Of a stretch of 64,000 bases of DNA, positions 7,586 through 16,995 are shown piece after piece. Under the pieces are notes generated by a model. It was not told the DNA's origin and did not search any database. It saw only the letters and a program-made list of their open reading frames with translations. Origin of the DNA: Rheinheimera oceanensis (GTDB taxonomy: Bacteria; Pseudomonadota; Gammaproteobacteria; Enterobacterales; Alteromonadaceae); the NCBI RefSeq assembly GCF_018831085.1, contig NZ_JAGPNM010000003.1, positions 186,001-250,000 of the forward strand, read 5' to 3'. The position numbers and the translations under genes are program-made. The stretch's first letter is position 1. Each line of letters begins with the position of its first letter.

Positions 7586-9211
7586 TTATACCTGCGTCAT
7601 ACTCACCATCAGTTTCAGCTGTTGGCCTGGTTGCAGATAGTTAGCGGTATTAATATTGTTCCACTTTACAATGTCGGATACTGAAACGCTGAAACGCTGG
7701 GCAATTCTGGCCAGAGAGTCACCTTTACGTACTTTGTAGGTAACAGTACGGGATATGCCTGTGGTGTTACCTGTTGCTGTGGCTGGCTGCCATATCGCCA
7801 GTGTCTGGCCTGGCTTAAGGATAGAGCGTTGCGTTAACGTATTCCATTTAGTCAGGTCTGCTACCGTTACTTTGTGCTCACGGCTAATGTCCCACAGCGT
7901 ATCTCCGTCTTTAACAATATATTCCAGCTTAGTGCCGTTATTAGCTTGTTGCCGGGCATTGGCTACCCGGTTTGGCTGGCTCAGGCTGTAATCTGCGTCA
8001 TCGCCCGATGATACTGGTAACAGCAAATGCTGACCAAGGCGAATAGTGTTGCCATCAAGCTTATTTATGCGCTGAATAGCACTGATATTCGTACCATGCT
8101 TTTGAGCGATTTTACCCAAAGTATCGCCTTTGGCTACGGTGTAGCGTTTCCAGCGCAGTAAGTCTTTGCTTGGTGTTTGCGCCAGTTTCTGCCGGAAAGT
8201 TTCTACCTGGTTTATGGGTAATACTAAATGATGTGGGCCGTCAGGGTCGGTCGCCCACTGGCTGAAACCAGGGTTGAGTGCCTGTAACTCAGCGACACTC
8301 AATCCTGCCATCTCTGCAGCTATTGTCAGGTCAATTTGGTTGCTCAGCTCTACAACATCTATCTTCGGCTCGTTGGCAATGAACTTCCAGACAATATCGA
8401 AGTCGTCCGGACGCTTAAGAATATCAACCAGCGCTAATAATTTAGGTACATAAGCGGTGGTTTCTGATGGTAAATCCAACGACCAGAAGTCTGTAGGTAA
8501 ACGCTTTTGCTTATTACGTTTAATGGCTGCCAGGATCCGGCCTTCACCAGAATTGTACGCGGCAATGGCATTAAGCCAGTCACCTTCGAGTTTGTCGTGC
8601 AGATACTGCAGATAATCTAATGCTGCGCGCGTGGACGCAACTACATCGCGGCGGCCGTCATACCAGAAGTTTTGTTTTAAACCAAAACGCTTGCCGGTAG
8701 CGGGCATAAACTGCCACATACCTGAAGCCGCAGCATGTGAATAAGCAAAGGGATCAAAAGCACTTTCTACAATAGGTAATAGTGCCAGCTCCAGTGGCAT
8801 CTGGCGTTTTTCCAACTCTTGTACAATATGGAATAAAAACGGCTGAGCCCGGCTGGCTACTCTGTCCAGATAAGCCTGATGGCTGCTGTAAAAGTTACGT
8901 TGTTCCACAATTGGCCGGGTTTGCGGCACATTAAAACTCATCTGCAACTGAATACGCTGCCATAAGTCTTCTAATTCTGTGGCATCCAGTTCAATAATGT
9001 CGTTGCCTGACGGTTGGCCTGCACTCCATAAACGGTTGGCTATTTGTTCGGCGCTGGCGGCGTGCTTATGAAAATCTGCCGGCTTGGTTTGTGGGGCTTT
9101 AACTACAGGAGGTATGTTAGTTTTGTTAGTGTTATCCGTGCTAACACATCCTGCAAGGATCATGGCTCCAGCCAGGGCAGATAATCTTCTCAGCATTATT
9201 TTGTTCCACAT
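7586..9211 (-). CDS. mltD: Membrane-bound lytic murein transglycosylase D
   Basis: Cleaves peptidoglycan glycan strands between MurNAc and GlcNAc at the outer membrane. A lipoprotein signal ends at the lipobox LAGC (Cys22 of the longest reading). An SLT domain follows at about residues 120-270, with the catalytic Glu in LLPIVESAFDP, then GMWQFMPATGKRFGL and AIAAYNSGEGRI. Three LysM peptidoglycan-binding repeats close the protein: YTVAKGDTLGKIAQ, YIVKDGDTLWDIS and YKVRKGDSLARIAQ. Length 541 is in the family range. An internal ATG five codons in is an alternative start. gloB lies 41 bases upstream on the same strand. Confidence 0.94.
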   Translation of the reverse strand: MWNKIMLRRLSALAGAMILAGCVSTDNTNKTNIPPVVKAPQTKPADFHKHAASAEQIANRLWSAGQPSGNDIIELDATELEDLWQRIQLQMSFNVPQTRPIVEQRNFYSSHQAYLDRVASRAQPFLFHIVQELEKRQMPLELALLPIVESAFDPFAYSHAAASGMWQFMPATGKRFGLKQNFWYDGRRDVVASTRAALDYLQYLHDKLEGDWLNAIAAYNSGEGRILAAIKRNKQKRLPTDFWSLDLPSETTAYVPKLLALVDILKRPDDFDIVWKFIANEPKIDVVELSNQIDLTIAAEMAGLSVAELQALNPGFSQWATDPDGPHHLVLPINQVETFRQKLAQTPSKDLLRWKRYTVAKGDTLGKIAQKHGTNISAIQRINKLDGNTIRLGQHLLLPVSSGDDADYSLSQPNRVANARQQANNGTKLEYIVKDGDTLWDISREHKVTVADLTKWNTLTQRSILKPGQTLAIWQPATATGNTTGISRTVTYKVRKGDSLARIAQRFSVSVSDIVKWNNINTANYLQPGQQLKLMVSMTQV

Positions 9212-9252
9212 GTAAAAAATCGAATGTTACCTGTTCGGTCACTGAATGCAAG

Positions 9253-10020
9253 TCAGCTTTTAAACTGGTCCTTACTGGCTCTTAACCAGCTAAACAGCGC
9301 CAAGGCTGTATCTTTGTGCCATTTCTGCTGTAGGTTTTTGTTATTACAGCGTAAAAATGGATTAATTTGTTTCTCTTTTGCTAACCCTGCAGGCAGGGTT
9401 GGCTGTTTTGCCAAACGTAAATCATGACAACGTTGCGTGTATTCGATTAACGCCGCGTTATCTGGTTCCACGGTCAGAGCAAATTTTAAGTTAGCCAGGG
9501 TGTACTCGTGGGTACAGTAAATCTGGGTGCTGTCGGGTAACGCCAGCAACGTCTGCAGCGACTGCCACATTTGTTGCGGGCTGCCTTCGAACAGCCTGCC
9601 ACAACCTGCGCTGAACAGAGTATCACCAGAAAACAAAACCGGTGCTGAATAAAACGCAATATGGCCCAGAGTATGTCCCGGTACTGCAATAACAGTAAAA
9701 GTAAGCTGCAGCTGAGGAATTTCCACCAACTGATTGTCGTTCACAGTTTCTGTAAGCTGCGGGATGCGGCTATGTTCCATAGCCGGGCCTATTACTCTGA
9801 CATTTGGAAAGTGCTGTTGTAGTTTTGTAATGCCGCCAGTGTGGTCAGCATGATGGTGTGTAATAAGTATTGCCGCTGGTATTTTTTGCTGTTGCTGTAA
9901 AAATGCTAAAACAGGGCCTGCATCGCCGGGGTCAACTACAATGCAACTGGGGTTGTCTTGCTGACATAACACCCAAATATAGTTATCCTCAAACGCCGCT
10001 ACTGGAGTGATCTGATACAT
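9253..10020 (-). CDS. gloB: Hydroxyacylglutathione hydrolase (glyoxalase II)
   Basis: Hydrolyses S-lactoylglutathione to lactate and glutathione, the second step of methylglyoxal detoxification. The metallo-beta-lactamase metal motif is clear (ITHHHADHTGG), as are later ligands in AVPGHTLGHIAF and FSGDTLFSAGCGRLFEG and the terminal His in IYCTHEYT. I place the start at the ATG giving MYQITPVAAFEDNYIW, which matches the usual family N-terminus; an ATG four codons upstream (10032) is possible and neither has a strong ribosome site. It diverges from the methyltransferase gene with about 30 bases between them. Confidence 0.93.
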   Translation of the reverse strand: MYQITPVAAFEDNYIWVLCQQDNPSCIVVDPGDAGPVLAFLQQQQKIPAAILITHHHADHTGGITKLQQHFPNVRVIGPAMEHSRIPQLTETVNDNQLVEIPQLQLTFTVIAVPGHTLGHIAFYSAPVLFSGDTLFSAGCGRLFEGSPQQMWQSLQTLLALPDSTQIYCTHEYTLANLKFALTVEPDNAALIEYTQRCHDLRLAKQPTLPAGLAKEKQINPFLRCNNKNLQQKWHKDTALALFSWLRASKDQFKS

Positions 10021-10059
10021 AATGACAACCATCTTAATGAATCCGGCTGTTAATTTAAC

Positions 10060-10794
10060 ATGAAACCAGCACTGAGCGAAAAAGACCGTACTTCACCGTC
10101 TGACTGGCAGCAGTTTACGCAAGGGCTGGCGCTGGCTGATGCCATATCTGGCCAGTTACAGCCCTGGTGGCAGCAGATTTTTGGTTACTACATGCTAAAA
10201 GTCGGTGATCTTAGTTGTCAGCTGGATACCAGCAATTGCAAAATTCAGCATCATATCGGTGTTGGCCGCTATTGTCCGCAAGCCATGTTACTGGCCGATG
10301 CCGATGCCTTGCCTGTTATTGAAAATAGTGTAGATGCAGTGTTGTTAAGCCATTGTCTGGAATATACTGCTGATCCGCATCATGTGGTGCGTGAGGCGCA
10401 TCGGGTGCTGGTACCGGATGGTTATTTGCTACTTAGCGGTATCAACCCCTACAGTGCTGTTGGTTTTTTAAAATGGCTGCCCGGGCTGGCGCAGAAATAT
10501 CCTTGGCAGGGGCGGTTTTTCAGCGCATCACGTATTAAAGACTGGTTACATCTTATTGGTTTTGAAGTACTGTCAGAGCAACGTTTTTTTTGTTCTGCCA
10601 TGTTGGCGAAAGACTATAAGGCAACCCGCTGGCAACTGTGTAATGAGCAGTATCTGAATTACTTTGGTGCCGCCTATTTGCTGGTAGCCCGCAAACGCGA
10701 GCTGCCGCTGACGCCAATAAGGCCAAAGTGGCAATTAAGCCCCGCCTTCGCCCAGCAGGTGAAAGGTGTCAGCGCCAGACAGCGCTCAGACTAG
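10060..10794 (+). CDS. YafS-like SAM-dependent methyltransferase family protein
   Basis: A 244-residue protein resembling E. coli YafS, which is also a neighbour of gloB. The C-terminal half of a class I methyltransferase fold is recognisable (DAVLLSHCLEYTADPHHVVREAHRVL, of which SHCLEYTADPHHVVREAHR is the key part, then VPDGYLLLSGINPYSAVG). The glycine-rich motif I that normally binds SAM is not evident, as in YafS itself as I recall it. The substrate is unknown. The 3' end overlaps the convergent GNAT gene by 4 bases. Confidence 0.75.
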   Translation: MKPALSEKDRTSPSDWQQFTQGLALADAISGQLQPWWQQIFGYYMLKVGDLSCQLDTSNCKIQHHIGVGRYCPQAMLLADADALPVIENSVDAVLLSHCLEYTADPHHVVREAHRVLVPDGYLLLSGINPYSAVGFLKWLPGLAQKYPWQGRFFSASRIKDWLHLIGFEVLSEQRFFCSAMLAKDYKATRWQLCNEQYLNYFGAAYLLVARKRELPLTPIRPKWQLSPAFAQQVKGVSARQRSD

Positions 10795-11300
10795 CTTTGT
10801 TGCTGCAGGTAGCGGTTAACACTGACAATCGCCTTATCGGCTTGCAGCATCATAAAATGCAGGCGTGGGTTTTCAGCTTCCGGCGGTGGGCAAATTTCAA
10901 ACCCCAGGCTGGTATAACATTGCAAAGCAATACTATTGTGCCGGTGTACGTACAGTGATATGTCGCGGTACTGCTGGCTTAGCGCCTGAATGCTCAGCTC
11001 GCTAATCAGGGCTTTCGCCAAACCCTTACCGCGTTGCTGCGGGTGAATAACCAGCCGGGCCAGATGATGGCAACCAAAACGATCACATATCTGACCAAAA
11101 CCCAACATGGTATTGTTATCGCTATCAAGCAAGCTAAAACTTTGCGCGCCTGGCCGGCATAGCAATTGAAGAAAACGCAACCCGGTGCACAGATAATCAA
11201 AGTTATCACCGCCCCAGCTTTGTTGTTGCTCTGCACTGCTGAACCAGTGTTGCAGTTGCAGCATTTCACTAACGCTGGCTAATACCAATTGGGTAGTCAT
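10791..11300 (-). CDS. GNAT family N-acetyltransferase
   Basis: A 169-residue acetyl-CoA-dependent acetyltransferase of unknown substrate. The diagnostic acetyl-CoA pyrophosphate-binding motif is seen as QRGKGLAKALISEL (the Q/RxxGxG/A pattern), preceded by the strand ARLVIHP and followed by the typical ISLYVHRHNSIALQCYTSLGF segment, in which the side-by-side N and Y are family features. It is convergent with the YafS-like gene and reads 33 bases downstream of the YaiL-like gene, so those two may be co-transcribed. Many gammaproteobacteria instead have rnhA and dnaQ beside gloB. Confidence 0.85.
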   Translation of the reverse strand: MTTQLVLASVSEMLQLQHWFSSAEQQQSWGGDNFDYLCTGLRFLQLLCRPGAQSFSLLDSDNNTMLGFGQICDRFGCHHLARLVIHPQQRGKGLAKALISELSIQALSQQYRDISLYVHRHNSIALQCYTSLGFEICPPPEAENPRLHFMMLQADKAIVSVNRYLQQQS

Positions 11301-11333
11301 CTGTACCTTCTGTTGACCAAAGCTACGCCGGGT

Positions 11334-11867
11334 TTACCACATTAAATCATCAGGAATTTTAAAGTCGGCGTAGGGGTCATCTTCATCCACCTGCTGTTGC
11401 TTCACATTCAGTACTATAATGCTGTCACTCTGGCGCTGTTTAATTTTTTCGGCAACCGCAGCAGGCACCAGATAATACTGCTCATCCTGCTTCGCTATGG
11501 CTAACAGGCCCCGGCTTAGTTCATCATGCAGTTTGTTATTCACATACAGCCGTTTAACCAGTTTACCATCGGTAAAGTTATAGGCTACTTCACCCTGCGC
11601 TTTAATAGTGTTGTTACTGATAAGCTGTTTTACCTGGGCTGCAATAGCTTTTTGCTGCAGTACAGCTTGTTTTTGCTGGTTTAGAACACGGTCGCGTTCT
11701 ATCTGTTGCTGGCGTGTTTGCTCTGCCAAAACACTGGCTTCGTTAACTATTTTCTGCTTCTTGCCAGCCTGAACTTTCTGCTGGTGCTTCTCTTTTTTTA
11801 CGGCTTTTAGCTTTTTGGCATCTGCCAGACCCGCTTTTAACAGTTGCTCTTTTAGTGCATTACTCAT
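11334..11867 (-). CDS. DUF2058 (YaiL-like) family protein
   Basis: A 177-residue, strongly charged cytosolic protein that begins MSNALKEQLLKAGLADAKK, a hallmark of the YaiL/DUF2058 family. Residues 15-75 are lysine- and glutamine-rich and probably a long helix or coiled coil. The C-terminal half holds YNFTDGKLVKRLYVN and a predicted compact domain, and ends DDPYADFKIPDDLMW. The family is linked to nucleoid or nucleic-acid contexts, but its function is unsettled as far as I know. Divergent from the helicase gene. Confidence 0.88.
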   Translation of the reverse strand: MSNALKEQLLKAGLADAKKLKAVKKEKHQQKVQAGKKQKIVNEASVLAEQTRQQQIERDRVLNQQKQAVLQQKAIAAQVKQLISNNTIKAQGEVAYNFTDGKLVKRLYVNNKLHDELSRGLLAIAKQDEQYYLVPAAVAEKIKQRQSDSIIVLNVKQQQVDEDDPYADFKIPDDLMW

Positions 11868-12012
11868 GGTGTACCCTGATATTCAATACTTTTTTGCGGT
11901 TGTCATAATGCGCTTATAGTAGCGCAAAGGTTGCCAGTTAAGAAATCAAACTAACTCAATTTGCCAGCTTCGGTTATCATATAGCGGTAATTTAAGGTTT
12001 AAGAGGTTCACT

Positions 12013-13329
12013 TTGCCATTTAATGATTTATCGCTCGATCCGCGGCTAATGCGTTCGGTACAGCACCTGGGCTTTGTTAAGCCAACTGAAATTCAGCAAG
12101 AGGCTATTCCTGCTGTGATGGTTGGCCGTGATTTAATCGTGTCATCGCAAACCGGCTCAGGTAAAACGCTGGCTTATTTATTGCCAATGATGCAGCGCCT
12201 GCTAAAAAGCCGGCCGTTGTCCAAGCGTGATGCACGGGCGCTAATACTGGCACCAACCCGGGAATTAGCCAGACAGGTATATGCACAACTGCGCTTGTTT
12301 GTATCTAATACACCGTTGACGTCAGCATTGATCGTCGGCGGGGAAAACTTTAACGATCAGGAAAAGCTGCTTAAACGCGAACCCAATATTATTGTTGCAA
12401 CACCTGGCCGTTTTGTTGATCACCTTGAGCATAAATCAGTATTTATTAATGGCCTGGAAATGCTGATCCTCGACGAAGCTGATCGGATGCTGGATCTGGG
12501 CTTTATGCCGCAGTTGACGCAGATCAATAAGGCTGCAGATCATCGCTTACGTCAGACCTTATTGTTTTCTGCCACATTAGATCATGCCGAAGTTGATGAA
12601 CTGACACTGGCATTGCTGAAAAATCCATATCGTGTTGCTGTTGGTGCGTCGCATCAACAACATCAGGATATCAGCCAGCGGTTTTTCCTGGCTGATCACC
12701 TGACACACAAAGAAGCATTGCTGCAGCATTTTTTACAGCAGGATGATATTAAGCAACTGATTATTTTTACGGCCACACGCGAAGATGCTGAGCGTCTGGC
12801 ATTATTGTGTGAACAGCTTGGCCGCAGTGCAGTGGGGTTAAGCGGCAAGTTAAGCCAAAGCAGCCGTAATGCAGTAATGCAAGCCTTTGCTACCGGCAAG
12901 CACCAGGTGCTGGTTACCACTGATTTGGCTTCGCGTGGTCTGGACTTATTGCAGGTGTCGCACGTTATCAATTTCGATTTACCCAAACATGCGGAAGAAT
13001 ATGTACATCGTATTGGCCGTACCGGCCGTGCTGGCGCCAAGGGCCAGGCGATTTCATTGGTTGGGCCAAAAGATATTGCAGCACTGGAGCGAATTGAAAC
13101 CTTTTTACGCCAGCCAACCACTTTTGCCGAAGTTGAAGGATTAGCTGCTAAGTTTGACGGTAAGCCCAAAGCCGCAAAAGCTGCAGTTAAAGCGGTAGCA
13201 GGTAAAAAAGCGCTGCCGGGGAAAGGCAAAACAAAAACTAAAGTGGCCAAGCAGGTAACAAAGAAAGCACCGCAGTTTTTTCAGGGTGGAGATGATGGTT
13301 CGGCTCCGGTAAGGCGTAAACAAAAATAA
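12013..13329 (+). CDS. DEAD-box ATP-dependent RNA helicase (SrmB/RhlE-like)
   Basis: RNA unwinding enzyme, likely in ribosome assembly or RNA turnover. Motifs in order: Q motif PTEIQQEAIP, motif I SQTGSGKT, Ia APTRELARQ, II DEAD in LILDEADRMLDLGF, III SAT in LLFSATLDH, IV region LIIFTATRE, V TTDLASRGLD and VI HRIGRTGRAG. A lysine/alanine-rich basic tail of about 60 residues follows (KPKAAKAAVKAVAGKKALPG) and probably binds RNA. The start is TTG at 12013, chosen because AAGAGG lies 6 bases upstream and MPFNDLSLDPRL matches the expected N-terminus. The exact subfamily is uncertain. Confidence 0.92.
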   Translation: MPFNDLSLDPRLMRSVQHLGFVKPTEIQQEAIPAVMVGRDLIVSSQTGSGKTLAYLLPMMQRLLKSRPLSKRDARALILAPTRELARQVYAQLRLFVSNTPLTSALIVGGENFNDQEKLLKREPNIIVATPGRFVDHLEHKSVFINGLEMLILDEADRMLDLGFMPQLTQINKAADHRLRQTLLFSATLDHAEVDELTLALLKNPYRVAVGASHQQHQDISQRFFLADHLTHKEALLQHFLQQDDIKQLIIFTATREDAERLALLCEQLGRSAVGLSGKLSQSSRNAVMQAFATGKHQVLVTTDLASRGLDLLQVSHVINFDLPKHAEEYVHRIGRTGRAGAKGQAISLVGPKDIAALERIETFLRQPTTFAEVEGLAAKFDGKPKAAKAAVKAVAGKKALPGKGKTKTKVAKQVTKKAPQFFQGGDDGSAPVRRKQK

Positions 13330-13446
13330 ATTAACACTGATTATTTTTTCAGCACTATTGCTGCTACACTAAAATTGTTGCTGTTTAGTATGCTGACAAC
13401 AACAGGGTTATCAGTAATGTGGCTCACGTTGCTGATACGGTCAAAG

Positions 13447-13462
13447 CAGAAAATATTTTCTG
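13447..13462. promoter_or_regulatory. Perfect 16-bp palindrome upstream of the cold-shock gene
   Basis: CAGAAAATATTTTCTG is its own reverse complement. It lies about 140 bases before the cold-shock start, in a 270-base gap with no credible reading frame, and could be an operator or an RNA hairpin in the leader. A smaller hairpin GCCAGC-GA-GCTGGC lies at 13560-13573. Confidence 0.4.
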
Positions 13463-13599
13463 TGTGGCAGGCAAGGTTATTGACCCCTTATATGGCTTAA
13501 CTGATAATGAGGGCGAAAATATATGCTAGTCAGCTGAGATGACCGGTTATATTTAAGTCGCCAGCGAGCTGGCAAATTTAGTTAAAGTAAGAGAGTGTT

Positions 13600-13812
13600 A
13601 TGTCACAGTTAATTTCCGGTTCAGTTAAGTGGTTCAACGAAGAGAAAGGTTACGGTTTCCTGGAGCGTGATGGTGGTAAGGACGTTTTCGTTCACTTCCG
13701 TGCGATCAACGGTACCGGCCGCAAAACTTTAGTTGAAGGTCAGAAAGTTACTTTTGAAGTAACTGAAGGCCAAAAAGGCCCACAAGCTGAGAACGTAACT
13801 GTTATCGGGTAA
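13600..13812 (+). CDS. Cold-shock domain protein (CspA family)
   Basis: A 70-residue single OB-fold RNA/DNA-binding protein. Both nucleic-acid-binding motifs are present: RNP1 as KGYGFLER and RNP2 as DVFVHF, after [11 protein letters not shown]. Such proteins melt mRNA structure and can act at low temperature or in growth. The ribosome site AAGAGAG stands 6-7 bases before the ATG, the gap upstream is 270 bases (typical of regulated csp leaders), and a strong terminator follows at once, so it is a single-gene unit. Whether it is cold-induced cannot be told. Confidence 0.95.
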   Translation: MSQLISGSVKWFNEEKGYGFLERDGGKDVFVHFRAINGTGRKTLVEGQKVTFEVTEGQKGPQAENVTVIG

Positions 13813-13830
13813 TTCCGGCCAGGCTTGCAT

Positions 13831-13856
13831 AAAACCGGCTTTTGCCGGTTTTCTGT
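13831..13856 (+). terminator. Terminator between the cold-shock gene and dinB
   Basis: AAAACCGGC-TTTT-GCCGGTTTT is a perfect 9-bp stem, 18 bases after the cold-shock stop codon. Its symmetric A and T ends mean it could also serve dinB, which converges on it. Confidence 0.85.
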
Positions 13857-13885
13857 TATTTGCAAAACGCTAATGTTGATCTGGC

Positions 13886-14950
13886 TTAAAAAGGCAAAGC
13901 CAGTTGCTGTAAAGCCGCAGTTTTAAAACCTATTTGCAAACCTATTAATCTTACCCCTTGTTGTTGCCTGCGTTGCCAGGCTTCATCCAGTAGTGGCAGT
14001 AACTTATCAAGCTGCAGTGGCTGACCTTGTTTTTCTACGGTTGTCTGGCGAAAGTCGCTGAACTTCAATTTAATGCCTACTTTTTGAATCGGCGTTAGCC
14101 GTCCTGCTGCGGTGTTAGTGTAGTGCTCCAGCCGGCGCTGTAATTGCGGCAGTAACTGGCTCAGTGTTTCTACGCACTCGGTATATTGCAGTAAATCATG
14201 CTCAAGGGTGCGCTCTACCCCTAATGATTTTCGTTGCTCACGGCTACATACCGGCCGCTCGTCAATGCCCTGGCTGCGCTTTAGCAGGCTATCGGCCAGG
14301 CTGCCAAACTGTTTTACCAGTAACGGCAGTGGGGCAGTGGCAATGTCGGCGCAGTAGTTTAAACCCAGCTGACTTAAGCGCTCGGCTGTTTTGGCCCCCA
14401 CACCTGGCAGACGTTTCAGCGGCAGTTGCTTAACAAAGCTGCTGACAGCATCGGGGGTTATAACATATAAACCATCGGGCTTATTTTCATCGCTGGCAAT
14501 TTTTGCCAGAAATTTATTCGGTGCCACACCGGCAGAGGCGGTCAGGCCGGTTTCCATATAAATACTACGGCGGATATCTTCAGCAATGCGGGTGGCGCTG
14601 CCATTAAATAGCGGGCAATCGGTGACGTCCAGATAAGCTTCATCTAAAGACAATGGCTCTATGCTGTCGGTATAGCGGGCAAAAATAGCCCGGATTTGTC
14701 GGCTGGCGGCGCTGTATTTCTCCATATTACCGCTAAGCAAGGTTAAGTGAGGGCATAACTTTAACGCCTGGCCGGTTGGCATTGCCGAGCGTACACCATA
14801 AGCACGGGCCGGGTAGTTACAGGTAGATATTACGCCGCGGGCTTGTCTTGAACCGCCAACAGCAATAGGAATATGCTTCAGTGCCGGGTTGTCGCGCATT
14901 TCTACGGCAGCAAAAAAACAATCCATATCTATATGTATAATTTTGCGCAT
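13886..14950 (-). CDS. dinB: DNA polymerase IV (Y-family translesion polymerase)
   Basis: Error-prone polymerase that copies past DNA lesions. The catalytic carboxylates are visible in IHIDMDCFFAAVE and LSLDEAYLDVT. The helix-hairpin-helix region appears as LPGVGAKTAERL, the little-finger domain follows, and the protein ends QLALPF, a plausible sliding-clamp-binding motif. At 354 residues it matches the E. coli enzyme. A LexA-box match lies 14 bases before the start, so SOS control is likely. Confidence 0.95.
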   Translation of the reverse strand: MRKIIHIDMDCFFAAVEMRDNPALKHIPIAVGGSRQARGVISTCNYPARAYGVRSAMPTGQALKLCPHLTLLSGNMEKYSAASRQIRAIFARYTDSIEPLSLDEAYLDVTDCPLFNGSATRIAEDIRRSIYMETGLTASAGVAPNKFLAKIASDENKPDGLYVITPDAVSSFVKQLPLKRLPGVGAKTAERLSQLGLNYCADIATAPLPLLVKQFGSLADSLLKRSQGIDERPVCSREQRKSLGVERTLEHDLLQYTECVETLSQLLPQLQRRLEHYTNTAAGRLTPIQKVGIKLKFSDFRQTTVEKQGQPLQLDKLLPLLDEAWQRRQQQGVRLIGLQIGFKTAALQQLALPF

Positions 14951-14963
14951 GCAAACACCAAGG

Positions 14964-14979
14964 CTGTTTTTATATACAG
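14964..14979 (-). promoter_or_regulatory. LexA (SOS) box upstream of dinB
   Basis: CTGTTTTTATATACAG keeps the CTG-N10-CAG frame of the gammaproteobacterial LexA operator, with an AT-rich centre. It lies 14 bases before the dinB start codon, as expected for a repressor site over the promoter or leader. Confidence 0.85.
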
Positions 14980-15192
14980 TATATTAGGCTGTGTTTTATA
15001 TATTGTAAAGCTTGCAACACGGAGTTACCTGGTTAAACCTGTGTGGCATTTTTGTTTTGGATGTTTAGATGGCTAAATTGCGGGTGCATAAAGTCATATT
15101 TACAGGTAGAATGGCGGCCAATTTTATTAAGCCTGTTTTGATTCAACTGAATTTGATTGAAACTACGCGTGCAAGCCGCACCAGGAGAGAGC

Positions 15193-16446
15193 ATGTTAAA
15201 GCGTGATATGAATATTGCCGATTTCGACCCACAATTATGGCAGGCGATAACCGATGAAAACGACCGTCAGGAAGCGCACATTGAGCTTATCGCATCAGAA
15301 AACTATGCCAGCCCAAGGGTACTGCAAGCGCAAGGCTCTCAGTTGACTAACAAATATGCCGAAGGCTACCCGCATAAACGCTACTACGGTGGTTGTGAAT
15401 ATGTTGATATAGCTGAAGATTTAGCTATTGCCCGCGCTAAAGAGCTGTTTGGTGCCGATTATGCTAACGTGCAGCCGCACTCTGGTTCACAAGCTAACTC
15501 TGCGGTATTTCTGGCGTTATTAAATGCTGGCGACACTATTTTAGGCATGAGTCTGGCACATGGTGGCCACTTAACTCATGGTGCTCATGTTAGCTCATCC
15601 GGCAAACTTTACAATGCTGTGCAATATGGTTTGCACCCTGAAACGGGTGTGATTGATTATGATCAGGCTGAAGCGCTGGCGCTGGCGCATAAACCAAAAC
15701 TGATTATCGCCGGCTTCTCGGCCTATTCAGGTATTGTTGATTGGCAGCGTTTTCGTGATATCGCTGACAAAGTCGGTGCCTATCTGATGGTAGATATGGC
15801 CCACGTTGCTGGTTTAGTTGCGGCAGGCCTGTATCCTAACCCGGTTCCGGTAGCTGATGTGGTAACTACCACTACGCACAAAACGCTGGCTGGCCCGCGC
15901 GGTGGCTTAATTTTGGCACGTAAAAACGAAGAGATTGAGAAGAAACTGAATTCTGCGGTATTCCCGGGTGGCCAGGGCGGCCCGTTAATGCATGTTATTG
16001 CTGCTAAGGCTGTGGCCTTTAAAGAAGCTCTGCAGCCTGAATTTAAAGCTTACCAGCAGCAGGTATTAAAGAATGCTGTGGCTATGTGCGATGCGATGAT
16101 GGCGCGCGGTTACAAGATTGTTTCCGGTGGTACGCAAAACCATTTGTTCCTGATGGATTTAATTGACAAGGATATTACCGGCAAAGAGGCCGATGCCTGG
16201 TTAGGCCAGGCGCACATTACGGTGAATAAAAACTCGGTACCTAATGATCCGCGCTCGCCGTTTGTGACCTCTGGTTTGCGCATCGGTACGCCGGCGATTA
16301 CCCGTCGTGGCTTTAACGAGACAGAAGCCCGTACAGTGGCAAACTTTATTTGCGATGTGCTGGACAGCCGTGGCGATGCCGGGGTGATTGATAAAGTGCG
16401 TAGTCAGGTATCTGAGCTGTGCAGCCGTTTCCCGGTTTATGCCTAA
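15193..16446 (+). CDS. glyA: Serine hydroxymethyltransferase
   Basis: PLP enzyme that interconverts serine and glycine and charges tetrahydrofolate with one-carbon units. It has 417 residues from the ATG at 15193, chosen because AGGAGAG lies just upstream and [16 protein letters not shown] is the usual N-terminus; the frame is open further upstream. Landmarks are [29 protein letters not shown], the PLP lysine in [14 protein letters not shown], and [17 protein letters not shown] near the end. A terminator separates it from nrdR. Confidence 0.96.
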   Translation: MLKRDMNIADFDPQLWQAITDENDRQEAHIELIASENYASPRVLQAQGSQLTNKYAEGYPHKRYYGGCEYVDIAEDLAIARAKELFGADYANVQPHSGSQANSAVFLALLNAGDTILGMSLAHGGHLTHGAHVSSSGKLYNAVQYGLHPETGVIDYDQAEALALAHKPKLIIAGFSAYSGIVDWQRFRDIADKVGAYLMVDMAHVAGLVAAGLYPNPVPVADVVTTTTHKTLAGPRGGLILARKNEEIEKKLNSAVFPGGQGGPLMHVIAAKAVAFKEALQPEFKAYQQQVLKNAVAMCDAMMARGYKIVSGGTQNHLFLMDLIDKDITGKEADAWLGQAHITVNKNSVPNDPRSPFVTSGLRIGTPAITRRGFNETEARTVANFICDVLDSRGDAGVIDKVRSQVSELCSRFPVYA

Positions 16447-16465
16447 ACGCTGATTAAGTGCTATG

Positions 16466-16491
16466 ATGGCCGCTGTTGCGGCCATTTCTTT
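16466..16491 (+). terminator. Terminator after glyA
   Basis: ATGGCCGC-TGTT-GCGGCCAT is a perfect 8-bp stem followed by TTCTTT, 20 bases after the glyA stop. It suggests that nrdR and the rib genes have their own promoter, or that read-through is limited. Confidence 0.75.
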
Positions 16492-16539
16492 ATCTGGCCC
16501 TTTCTTTTTGGTTTTTGACAGCTTAGCAGGGTTTCTATC

Positions 16540-16995
16540 ATGTACTGTCCGTTTTGTAATGCAGACGATACCAAAGTCATTGACTCACGCCTGGTGGCCG
16601 ACGGCCATCAGGTGCGCCGCCGCCGTGAATGCCTGGCTTGCCATGAGCGCTTTACCACCTTTGAGTCAGCCGAACTGGTGATGCCGCGCATTATTAAACG
16701 CGACGGCTCGCGCGAGCCCTTTAACGAAGACAAATTACGTAGTGGCTTGCTGCGCTCACTGGAAAAACGGCCGGTATCCACCGAGCAGATTGAACAGCTA
16801 ATCAATAAAATTAAATCTCAATTGCGCGCCACCGGTGAACGTGAAGTGGGTAGCCAACTGCTGGGTAATCTTATTATGGATGAGCTGGTAAAAGTCGATA
16901 AAGTCGCTTATGTGCGTTTTGCTTCGGTGTACCGCTCGTTCAAAGATATCCGTGAATTTGGCGAAGAAATTGCCCGCTTAGGGGAGAAAGCCTGA
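16540..16995 (+). CDS. nrdR: Transcriptional repressor NrdR
   Basis: ATP/dATP-sensing repressor of ribonucleotide reductase genes. The 151-residue product has a zinc ribbon with Cys3, Cys6, Cys31 and Cys34 (CPFC and CLAC), an Arg-rich DNA-contact stretch (RRRREC) and an ATP-cone domain from about residue 47 ([18 protein letters not shown]). Its stop codon shares a base with the ribD start (TGATG), so translation is coupled. The nrdR-ribD neighbourhood is conserved in gammaproteobacteria. Its targets are not in the window. Confidence 0.96.
   Translation: MYCPFCNADDTKVIDSRLVADGHQVRRRRECLACHERFTTFESAELVMPRIIKRDGSREPFNEDKLRSGLLRSLEKRPVSTEQIEQLINKIKSQLRATGEREVGSQLLGNLIMDELVKVDKVAYVRFASVYRSFKDIREFGEEIARLGEKA

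Noticed and set aside
12696..13250. 184-codon frame on the minus strand within the DEAD-box gene
   Set aside because: Shadow frame of a clearly coding gene; composition is serine-rich with no domain.
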